The notes under the pieces: model-generated
Database searches by the model: none
What the model was told of the DNA's origin: nothing
The model's input: only the letters and a program-made list of their open reading frames with translations
Position numbers and translations under genes: made by a program
In this document: piece by piece, positions 39,929-46,917 of the stretch
Layout of the letters: the number at the start of each line of letters is the position of its first letter
Position numbering within the stretch: position 1 is the first letter of the stretch
From: JBQLZO01 sp052168315
Lineage (GTDB): Bacteria > Planctomycetota > Phycisphaerae > Phycisphaerales > UBA1924
Reading direction: 5' to 3'
Assembly: GCA_052168315.1 (NCBI GenBank)
Contig: JBQLZO010000056.1
Location: forward strand, 3,030-67,029
Length of the DNA stretch: 64,000 bases

Positions 39929-40531
39929 TTACGACGGGTTCTCCGCGCCCCCGCCCGCGGATGCACCAGCGCCCCGCGCCAGCGCGACATAGTCCGGGCG
40001 ATCCGCCTGCGAGCGGTGCCGATAGGCCTTCACGATCGCGCCATCACGCACCAGGAACGCCCCCTGCATCTGGAAGGCATCGCCCGTCGCCCCGCCGATC
40101 GACTTGCCGATCAGGTGCCCCGCCACCAGCGCCTGGAGCGCCCGCCACCACACCTTCGGGCCGAACAACTGCCACGGGTTCCCGCGCTTCAGTTCGAACG
40201 CCCGATACAACGCCCGATCCGGATCCGCGATCCGCGGCACATCGCCCAGCCCCCGGGCCGCGAACCATCCCTCGGCTTGGTCTTCCGTGCCCTGGTGCAC
40301 CAGCACCACCCGCACCCTGCCCCGCTCGATCTCATCCCGCCGTCGCTGGACATCCGCCGCGGCCTCGCGGCAGAACGGGCACCCGAAGTGCCGCAGGAAC
40401 ACCACCAGCACCGGACCGCGACGGGACATCTCGCCCAGCGATTCGCCGGTGTTCGTGCGGGCGCTGTCCATTGCCTCGGCAAGCGAATCCGTGTCCATGT
40501 CTGAGTGTAGTGGTGCGAGCCGCTCGGGCAT
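39929..40531 (-). CDS. PRXL2/AhpC-TSA family thioredoxin-fold protein
   Basis: 200 residues from ATG 40531, which overlaps the SDR stop (TGATG). The thioredoxin fold has a CPFC redox motif at Cys51-Cys54 ('VLVVFLRHFGCPFCREAAAD'), followed by 'VRVVLVHQGTEDQAEGWFAA' and 'VPRIADPDRALYRAFEL'. A C-terminal 'GKSIGGATGDAFQMQGAFLV' is typical of the SelL/PRXL2 branch, which reduces peroxides or protein disulphides. No transmembrane signal is present, so it should be cytoplasmic. It lies between the SDR and the SOUL gene, fitting oxidative defence in the light cluster. Confidence 0.88.
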   Translation of the reverse strand: MPERLAPLHSDMDTDSLAEAMDSARTNTGESLGEMSRRGPVLVVFLRHFGCPFCREAAADVQRRRDEIERGRVRVVLVHQGTEDQAEGWFAARGLGDVPRIADPDRALYRAFELKRGNPWQLFGPKVWWRALQALVAGHLIGKSIGGATGDAFQMQGAFLVRDGAIVKAYRHRSQADRPDYVALARGAGASAGGGAENPS

Positions 40532-41274
40532 CACTTCGATCGCACCGTGCTCATGCCGCCATCGACGCCGATGGTCTGCCCCGTGACATGGGCCTGCTCG
40601 GGGTCCAGCAGCCAGCAGATCGCCGAGGCGACCTGCTCCGGCGAGCCGATCCGCGCGTTGGGCGTCATCGCCTTCGAGGCGTTCAGCGCCGCCTCGTTCT
40701 TCACGATCTTCTCGGCCATCGGCGTGTCCGTCAGCCCGGGCGCGACCACATTGAACCGGATCCGCTTGCTCGCGTACGACGCGGCCGCCGCGAGGGCCAG
40801 CGCCTGGATCCCGCCCTTGGCCGCCGCGATCGCCTCGTGCGCTGCGATCCCGTGCCGGGCGACGCACGAGGACATCAGCACCACCGATCCGCCATCGTCC
40901 TGCCGCTGCATCTGCTTCGCGGCGCTGCGGACCAGCCAGAACGCCGTGTCGAGGTTCCGCCGGATCGTCTCGCGCCAGTCGTCATCCGTGGTCGAATGGG
41001 CCGGCTTGAGCAGGATCGAACCCACGCAGTTCACCGCGCCGGTGATCGTGCCGAACTCGTCCACGCATCGCTTCACGCCCGCATCGACCACGCCCGGATC
41101 GGTCGCATCGCCCGGCGCCGCGATCGCGCCGACCTCCTCGCAGATCGAGCCGAGCCGCGACTCGTCGCGGGCGATGAGGATGAGGTTCGCGCCGGATGCG
41201 CGGAGCCGCCTGGCCGTGGCGGCGCCGATCCCGGTCGAGCCGCCGAGGATGAGATACGCGGGTGTGCTGGACAT
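40531..41274 (-). CDS. Short-chain dehydrogenase/reductase family protein lacking the catalytic Tyr
   Basis: 247 residues. The cofactor motif 'LILGGSTGIGAATARRL' (~9-25), Asn107, 'VVLMSSCVA' (~131-139) and 'NVVAPGLTDTPMAEKI' are normal SDR features. The active-site YxxxK reads 'HEAIAAAKGG': Ile149 sits at the Tyr position and Lys153 is kept. Related SDRs next to photolyases in other bacteria carry the same HEAIAAAK motif as far as I recall, so this looks like a subfamily trait and not a recent mutation. The substrate is unknown and ordinary Tyr-dependent reduction is doubtful. The stop overlaps the next start, and the desaturase gene lies 66 bp upstream. Confidence 0.9.
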   Translation of the reverse strand: MSSTPAYLILGGSTGIGAATARRLRASGANLILIARDESRLGSICEEVGAIAAPGDATDPGVVDAGVKRCVDEFGTITGAVNCVGSILLKPAHSTTDDDWRETIRRNLDTAFWLVRSAAKQMQRQDDGGSVVLMSSCVARHGIAAHEAIAAAKGGIQALALAAAASYASKRIRFNVVAPGLTDTPMAEKIVKNEAALNASKAMTPNARIGSPEQVASAICWLLDPEQAHVTGQTIGVDGGMSTVRSK

Positions 41275-41340
41275 ATCGAAGTGGGGGGTGCGAGGAACGG
41301 GAGAGACAGATCAGGATGCACCCCGGGATCAGAAAGGCGA

Positions 41341-43086
41341 TCAACCGGGCTGCCACCGTGCGCCCTGTTCGACGCCCACCGGCGACAGATTCAGCCCGAG
41401 CCCGGCCCGCTCGCAGATCATCCGCGCTGCGATCTGCGATGAGAGGAAAATCACCGGGAGCCCGGAGCCCGGGTGCGTGCCCCCGCCCACGAACCACAGC
41501 GATTCCAGCCCCGTCGCCTCGTGCCGGGGGCGCTTGTGCAGCATCTGCCCGAGATTGTGCGCGAGGTTGAAGGTCGCGCCGTGGTTGATGTTCATGCCCG
41601 CCCAGTCATCCGGCGTGAGCATCATCTCGTGCTCGATCCGCGAGCCGATGTCGCGGATCCCGAAACGCCGCTCGAGCTGCTCCAGCATGAGCGTCCGGGC
41701 CCGCGCCGACTCGCCTTTCCAGTCCACGCCGCCGACCCGGAGGTTCGGCGTGGGCATCAGCACATACAGCGCCGACTTCCCGTGCGGCGCCATTGATGGG
41801 TCCGTCACCACCGGATTGCACACATACACCGAAGGATCGTCGCTGAGCCCGCCATCGCGGGAGATCTCCGCGAGGTTCTCCTGGTACCGGCTGGAGACAT
41901 AGATCGTGTGGTGCGGCAGATCGACCCGCCCGTCGATCCCGAGGTAGAGCATGGCCGTGGAGCACGAGTAGCGCCGCTCGTCGATCCCCCGCTCGGTCTG
42001 CCAACCCGTGATCCGCCGGCGCAGCGCATCGGGCACCAGCTTCTTGAGCGCCCAGGTCGCATCGGCGTTGATGAGCACATGGTCGTGCGCGTGCCGCACG
42101 CCATCGACGACCACGCCCGTGGCCCTCCGCCCCTCGAACGAGAGCGCCTCGACCGGGCACCCCGTGCGGATCTCGCCGCCCAGCTCCTCCACCACGCTCG
42201 ACATCGCGTGCATCAGCGCGTTGCACCCGCCGATCGGATGCCAGATCCCGTACTCGTACTCGATCAGCGGGAGGATCGTGAACAGGCTCGGGCAGTCGTA
42301 CGGCGACATCCCCAGGTACTTGCTCTGGAAGCTCACCGCCAGGCGCACCGCCGGATGCTCGAAGTACTTGCACAGCAGCCCGTGCACCGAGAGATGCGGC
42401 TTGATGTGCAGCCCCGCCTTCACGCCGTCGGGGCGGACCAGGTCCAGCGGGCTGCGGATCGGGCGACGCAGGATCGGCTCGGCCGCCTTCAGCTTCGCGC
42501 GGTTGTCGCGGATGAACCGATCGAACGCGCCCCCATCCCGCGGATGGATCGCCCCGATCCGCCGGCACATCGCCGCGATGTCCTGCGTCGCGTCGATGGT
42601 CCACGCGCCCTCATCGCGCCCCGCTCCGCCGCCCGGCGCCCGGTCGGCAGCGCCCGGCTTGCCCACGATCAGGCGGTACATCGGATCCAGCCGCTTGAGC
42701 GTCGCGTAGTCCGACAGCCGCCGCCCGGTGCTCGCGAAAATCTCCTCGAGCACATACGGCATCAAAAAGAAGGTCGGCCCGCGATCGAAGTGGTACGCGC
42801 CGCCCAGCGTGATCCGCGCTGTCCTTCCGCCCACCGCCGGCTCGCGCTCGTACACCGTCACCCGCGCACCGCTGGCGGCCAGCAGCATCGCCGCGCCGAG
42901 CCCGCCCGGCCCGGCCCCGACCACGCCGATCGACACCCCGCCCCCGCCGCGATCACCGCCGCCGCTTCCACCGCCCCCAGCGCCGCCCCTCCCGACCGCG
43001 CCGCCCCCCGCGCGTGCGCCCTCCGGGCGGGACGCGGCAGCGCTCATCGCACCGGGGTGCCCTTCGGTTGTCGCGGTGGAACTCAT
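41341..43086 (-). CDS. CrtI-type phytoene/carotenoid desaturase-like FAD oxidoreductase
   Basis: 581 residues from ATG 43086; starts at 43140 or 43098 are also possible because the first ~55 residues are Gly/Arg-rich and poorly constrained. The dinucleotide-binding motif 'GVVGAGPGGLGAAMLLAASG' is followed by 'VYEREPAVGGRTARI', then 'FDRGPTFFLMPYVLEEIF' and the C-terminal 'LWFVGGGTHPGSGLPVIFLS', which is the CrtI signature. It should desaturate or isomerise a C30/C40 carotenoid precursor. No phytoene synthase or cyclase is nearby. It opens the minus-strand run that ends with the photolyases. An internal loop rich in Gly (~165-180) is unusual. Confidence 0.93.
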   Translation of the reverse strand: MSSTATTEGHPGAMSAAASRPEGARAGGGAVGRGGAGGGGSGGGDRGGGGVSIGVVGAGPGGLGAAMLLAASGARVTVYEREPAVGGRTARITLGGAYHFDRGPTFFLMPYVLEEIFASTGRRLSDYATLKRLDPMYRLIVGKPGAADRAPGGGAGRDEGAWTIDATQDIAAMCRRIGAIHPRDGGAFDRFIRDNRAKLKAAEPILRRPIRSPLDLVRPDGVKAGLHIKPHLSVHGLLCKYFEHPAVRLAVSFQSKYLGMSPYDCPSLFTILPLIEYEYGIWHPIGGCNALMHAMSSVVEELGGEIRTGCPVEALSFEGRRATGVVVDGVRHAHDHVLINADATWALKKLVPDALRRRITGWQTERGIDERRYSCSTAMLYLGIDGRVDLPHHTIYVSSRYQENLAEISRDGGLSDDPSVYVCNPVVTDPSMAPHGKSALYVLMPTPNLRVGGVDWKGESARARTLMLEQLERRFGIRDIGSRIEHEMMLTPDDWAGMNINHGATFNLAHNLGQMLHKRPRHEATGLESLWFVGGGTHPGSGLPVIFLSSQIAARMICERAGLGLNLSPVGVEQGARWQPG

Positions 43087-43303
43087 CGGCGGGGCCATCC
43101 ATCCAGTCAGCGTGCCCGGGCGCGCCGCCCGCATCGACAATCATCGTCGATCGCCCGGCGGCGTGCGCCCATGGTACGAACCCATTCGATCCGGCGTGGG
43201 CGGGCGACGCGTGGATGCAACGCCGATGCGCCCGAATCCCGCGCCGATGGGGAATCCGAGCGCCGCCCCGCGTGAACATCCCGATGCCCCGCCGCCCCGC
43301 GGC

Positions 43304-43309
43304 TATCGT
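43304..43309 (+). promoter_or_regulatory. Candidate -10 (TATCGT) next to the ferredoxin start
   Basis: TATCGT ends 5 nt before ATG 43315. With typical spacing the transcript would begin at the start codon, giving a leaderless mRNA. No Shine-Dalgarno sequence precedes the ATG. No firm -35 was found. Confidence 0.3.
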
Positions 43310-43314
43310 CCGGC

Positions 43315-43641
43315 ATGGAGCCGGACGACCATGTCTGCCTGTGCTTCCGGGTGCCGCTGAGGAAGATCCGCGCGTACCTCCGGCGCGAGGATCCGCCCGT
43401 CGCATCGCTGATCTCCGAGTGCCTCGGCGCGGGCACCGGGTGCCAGTGGTGCGTGCCGTTCCTCAAGGAACTCCACCGCCAGCACGCGCAGGGCAACGAA
43501 TCGCCGGACCTGCGGATCTCGCCGGAGCGGTACGCCAGCCAGCGCACCCGCTACCGCCAGACCGGGCAGCGCGAGGATGAGCCGCCGGACGCCGGGGAAC
43601 ACCCGCCCGGCGATGCACCCGCCACCGGCGATCAGCCCTGA
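43315..43641 (+). CDS. BFD-like [2Fe-2S] protein
   Basis: 108 residues. The N-terminal ~52 residues match the bacterioferritin-associated ferredoxin/NirB-type [2Fe-2S] domain, with ligands Cys8 and Cys10 (VCLCF) and Cys43 and Cys46 (GCQWC). Between them lie the usual two helices 'LRKIRAYLRREDPPVASLIS'. The remaining half is charged and Pro-rich, probably disordered. Such domains pass electrons to bacterioferritin or sense iron. It is divergent from the desaturase cluster and transcribed alone. The stop is followed by a C-tract. Confidence 0.85.
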   Translation: MEPDDHVCLCFRVPLRKIRAYLRREDPPVASLISECLGAGTGCQWCVPFLKELHRQHAQGNESPDLRISPERYASQRTRYRQTGQREDEPPDAGEHPPGDAPATGDQP

Positions 43642-43671
43642 TCCCTCTCACCCCCCAGAGTCCCCTCAGCT
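43642..43671 (+). repeat. C-tract element copy 3
   Basis: TCCCTCTCA, six C, AGAG, TCCCC just after the ferredoxin stop. G-poor and C-rich on the coding strand. Confidence 0.5.
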
Positions 43672-43729
43672 CTTCCGACATCCCGCGGGGTCCCGGTCCC
43701 CGTTCATCGAGCCGTCCCACCGCCCGCCA

Positions 43730-44728
43730 TCACTTCCCCCCCGCGCCGCTCGCGGCGGCGTGCCCGATCTCCTCCACGCTCGCCACGCCGAGGTACTCGC
43801 CCACATCCTGCATCGAGAACACGCCCCGCTCGCGCGAGACCGCGTTGGCCGTGGCGACCGCGACGCCCAGCCGCATCGACTCCTTCCAGTCGCCCGATCG
43901 GGTGTACTCGTGCAGCACGCCCGCGAGCAGCGCATCGCCGCACCCGACGGTGGAGGCCACGAGCCCCGGATGAACGAACGCGCGGGCCTCGAATTCATGG
44001 TCGGGGCCGATGTAGATCGCGCCCTCCGCGCCGCGCGTGGCGATGACATGCTGGACCGACCCGCCGTGCCGGCGCGTCACGCCCCGGGCCGCGGCGATCG
44101 TCTCGTCCCGCGTGCCCGTGGGCATGCCCGCCAGGGTTGAGAGCTCCTGGTTGTTCAGCTTCGCGAGCCACATCGGCTCGCCCCGCAGCGCCGCCAGCGC
44201 CGAGGCCGAGGTGTCGACCACCGTCAGCGCGCCGTGGTCCTCCGCCGCGTGCAGCATGGAGCGCAGGTCGCCCAGGTTCGTGCCCGGCGGGAGCGAGCCG
44301 CCGAACGCCACGATCGCGCCCGGGCGCGACAGCATCCGCACCTTGGAAGTGATCCGGCGCACATCGTCGCGCTGCACCGAGAACCCCTCGGCCCGGATGT
44401 GCGTCTCCGTGTCCAGCACCGGGTCCATGATCGTCACATTGTCACGCGTCCGCCCCCGCACGATCAGCAGCTGCGTGATCACGCGCCCCCCGGCCACATG
44501 CTCGAGGTTCTCCTCGAACATCCCGAGCTCACCCCGCCCGATGAACCCCGTCGCGATCGCCCGCGAGCCCAGGATCCCCAGCGAGCGGGCCAGGTTGATC
44601 CCCTTCCCGCCCGGGTACCAGCCCAGGTGCCGCGCCCGCACATGCTCGTTGACGCGGAACTGCGGCGCCTCGAGCACGCGGTCCACCGCGGGGTTCAGCG
44701 TGACGGTGACGATGCGGATCGCGGGCAT
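43730..44728 (-). CDS. PfkB-family sugar kinase, 1-phosphofructokinase type
   Basis: 332 residues from ATG 44728; 'MPAIRIVTVTLNPAVDRVLE' is the standard N-terminus of the hexose kinase branch. The 'GWYPGGKGINLARSLGILGS' substrate loop and the C-terminal ATP-binding/catalytic motif 'VASTVGCGDALLAGVLHEYT' (Asp as base) are intact. The family phosphorylates fructose 1-phosphate, fructose 6-phosphate or tagatose 6-phosphate. No PTS gene is adjacent, so 6-phosphofructokinase activity is as likely as a fructose PTS role. The upstream frame (Gly-rich) is not included. It is divergent from the GCS2-CBS gene. Confidence 0.93.
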   Translation of the reverse strand: MPAIRIVTVTLNPAVDRVLEAPQFRVNEHVRARHLGWYPGGKGINLARSLGILGSRAIATGFIGRGELGMFEENLEHVAGGRVITQLLIVRGRTRDNVTIMDPVLDTETHIRAEGFSVQRDDVRRITSKVRMLSRPGAIVAFGGSLPPGTNLGDLRSMLHAAEDHGALTVVDTSASALAALRGEPMWLAKLNNQELSTLAGMPTGTRDETIAAARGVTRRHGGSVQHVIATRGAEGAIYIGPDHEFEARAFVHPGLVASTVGCGDALLAGVLHEYTRSGDWKESMRLGVAVATANAVSRERGVFSMQDVGEYLGVASVEEIGHAAASGAGGK

Positions 44729-44790
44729 GCCGTGATTATGCGCCCCCGGGACGCCCGGCACGAGCGCCCAGCCCGACAATCGCCCCATCG

Positions 44791-44820
44791 CCCCCCCCCA
44801 ACTCCCCCCAACTCCACCGA
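44791..44820 (+). repeat. C-tract element copy 4 (intergenic, divergent promoters)
   Basis: C-run, AACT, C-run, AACTCCACC. It closely matches copy 2 but sits between two divergent starts and not after a stop codon. This argues against a pure terminator function. Confidence 0.55.
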
Positions 44821-44895
44821 CTCTGCCCATCGCCCACGCGCGCTCCGCTCCGCCGCCCGGCGGCATCGCTGCTGGGGGTTCCCCGCGCCGACCGG

Positions 44896-44901
44896 TACAC
44901 T
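44896..44901 (+). promoter_or_regulatory. Candidate -10 (TACACT) for the GCS2-CBS gene
   Basis: TACACT matches the -10 of the rplK promoter. It lies 21 nt before the ATG at 44923, leaving room for the ACGGAGG ribosome-binding sequence at 44908-44914. No clear -35 is present in the G-rich sequence upstream. Confidence 0.4.
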
Positions 44902-44922
44902 CGCCCCACGGAGGCTCCGCCC

Positions 44923-46863
44923 ATGGGCACGCACGATCTGAGGCACACCGACGACGATGCGCTGCGCCGCGTCTATGTCCAGTCGCTGCTCCGCGACCTC
45001 CAGGGCCTCGAGCGCATGCTCGCCGAGGGCATGGTCGAGTCCGGCGTCGACCGCATCGGGGCCGAGCAGGAGGTCGTGCTCGTCGACTCGGCCTGGATGC
45101 CCGCGCCCGTCAACGACCTCGTGCTCTCGTCCATCGACGACCCGCACTACACCGTCGAACTCGCCCGATTCAATGTCGAGATCAACCTCGACCCGCTCTC
45201 GTTCAGCGGCGACTGCCTCGGCGTGCTCGAGTTCCAGCTCAGCGACCTGCTCGCCCGGCTCCGCATCGCCGCCCGCGAGCACGATGTCGCGCCCGTCCTG
45301 GCCGGCATCCTGCCCTCGCTGGCCAAGCAGGACCTGGCGATCGAGAACATCACCGACCGCCCCCGGTACCACGAGCTGAACCGCGCGCTCAACCGGCTCA
45401 GCGGCGGGGCCTACGAGCTCAGCCTCAAGGGGCTCGATGAGCTCCATGTCACCCACGACTCGGTCATGCTCGAGGCCTGCAACACCTCGTTCCAGATCCA
45501 CTTCCAGGTCAACCCCGCCGACTTCGCCCGCAAGTACAACATCGCCCAGGCCGTGACCGCCCCGGTCCTCGCCGTCGCGGCCAACTCGCCGCTGCTCTTC
45601 GGACGCCGCCTCTGGGCCGAGACCAGGATCGCCCTGTTCGAGCAGTCGCTCGACACCCGCTATGTCTCGACCTCGCTCCGCGAGTTCCAGCCCCGCGTCA
45701 TGTTCGGCACCCACTGGATCGAGGACTCCGTGCTCGACATCTTCCGCGAGGATGTCGCGCGGTTCCGCAGCCTCTTCTACCAGCCGCCCGATGAGGACCC
45801 CATCGCCGTGCTCGACGCCGGGGGCGTGCCCAAGCTCTCGGCCCTCCGGCTGCACAACGGCACCGTCTACCGCTGGAACCGCGCGTGCTACGGCATCTCC
45901 GATGGCCGCCCCCACCTCAGGATCGAGAACCGCGTCATCCCCGCCGGGCCCACCGTCATCGACGAGGTCGCCAACGCCGCGTTCTGGTTCGGGCTCATGC
46001 GCGGCGTCGCCGATCAGCTCGGCGACATCACGCAGCACATGTCCTTCGATGACGCCTCGGCCAACTTCCTCTCGGCCGCCCGCCTCGGGCTCGATGCGCA
46101 GATCACCTGGCCCCGCGCCGGCGGCGCGATGCCCGCGCGCGAGCTCATCGCCCTCAAGCTCCTGCCGCTCGCCCGACGCGGGCTCGAGGCCGCGGCCATC
46201 GATCCGCAGCACATCGACAAGTACCTCGCCGTCATCGAGGCCCGCGTCTCCTCCGGGCACACCGGCGCCAAGTGGATGCTCGACTCGTGGAACGCCATGG
46301 GCGCGCGGGGCTCGCGCTCCGGAAGGCTCGTCTCGCTCACCGCCGCCATGGAGCGCTTCCAGCGCGAGGGCACGCCCGTCCACCGCTGGCCGCTGGCCTC
46401 CATCGCCGATGCCGGCTCGGACCGCAGGCATGTCCACACCGTCGGGCAGCTCATGGCCACCGACCTGTTCACCGTCAACGCCGCCGATGTCATCGACCTC
46501 GCGGCCTCGCTCATGGACTGGAAGCACCTGCGCCACATCCCGGTCGAGGACGATGAGCACCGCCTCGTCGGGCTCGTCTCCCACCGCGCGCTCATGCGCT
46601 ACCTCATCCAGGCCGCCGCGAACCCTCGCGACAACGCCGATGCCGTGCCGGTCGCCAAGATCATGGAGCCCAATCCGCTCACGGTCACGCCCGCCACGCC
46701 CACCCTCGAAGCCATCCGCCTGATGGATGCCCAGCGCATCACCTGCCTCCCCGTCGTCGATGGCCAGCGCCTCGTGGGCATCATCACCGAGCACGACCTC
46801 ATGGACATCGCACGCCCCCTGCTCGAACGCCTGCTCGACGCCCGCCCCACCGCCTCCGACTGA
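44923..46863 (+). CDS. GCS2-type carboxylate-amine ligase fused to a CBS pair
   Basis: 646 residues. The N-terminal ~430 residues match the glutamate-cysteine ligase 2 (GCS2/YbdK) superfamily: 'GAEQEVVLVDSAWMPAPVND', 'ARFNVEINLDPLSFSGDCLG', 'LEACNTSFQIHFQVNP' and 'RVMFGTHWIEDSVLDIFRED'. The N-terminal Glu of the metal site (GAEQE) is present. Residues ~505-640 form two CBS domains ('VGQLMATDLFTVNAADVIDL', 'VAKIMEPNPLTVTPATPTLE', 'GIITEHDLMDIARPLL'). CBS pairs bind adenine nucleotides, so the ligase is probably allosterically controlled. The exact amine acceptor is unknown. A clear ribosome-binding sequence and a TACACT -10 precede it. Confidence 0.93.
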   Translation: MGTHDLRHTDDDALRRVYVQSLLRDLQGLERMLAEGMVESGVDRIGAEQEVVLVDSAWMPAPVNDLVLSSIDDPHYTVELARFNVEINLDPLSFSGDCLGVLEFQLSDLLARLRIAAREHDVAPVLAGILPSLAKQDLAIENITDRPRYHELNRALNRLSGGAYELSLKGLDELHVTHDSVMLEACNTSFQIHFQVNPADFARKYNIAQAVTAPVLAVAANSPLLFGRRLWAETRIALFEQSLDTRYVSTSLREFQPRVMFGTHWIEDSVLDIFREDVARFRSLFYQPPDEDPIAVLDAGGVPKLSALRLHNGTVYRWNRACYGISDGRPHLRIENRVIPAGPTVIDEVANAAFWFGLMRGVADQLGDITQHMSFDDASANFLSAARLGLDAQITWPRAGGAMPARELIALKLLPLARRGLEAAAIDPQHIDKYLAVIEARVSSGHTGAKWMLDSWNAMGARGSRSGRLVSLTAAMERFQREGTPVHRWPLASIADAGSDRRHVHTVGQLMATDLFTVNAADVIDLAASLMDWKHLRHIPVEDDEHRLVGLVSHRALMRYLIQAAANPRDNADAVPVAKIMEPNPLTVTPATPTLEAIRLMDAQRITCLPVVDGQRLVGIITEHDLMDIARPLLERLLDARPTASD

Positions 46864-46895
46864 CCCCCCCCAACCCCCCCAGTTTCCCCTTGGGT
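46864..46895 (+). repeat. C-tract element copy 5
   Basis: Directly after the TGA: C-run, AA, C-run, AGTTTCCCCTTGGGT. Apart from two or three bases it equals the minus-strand sequence after the porin stop (copy 9), including the CCTTGGGT end, so these two share a longer homologous element. Confidence 0.65.
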
Positions 46896-46917
46896 CGACG
46901 AGCTACCTGGGCGCTTC

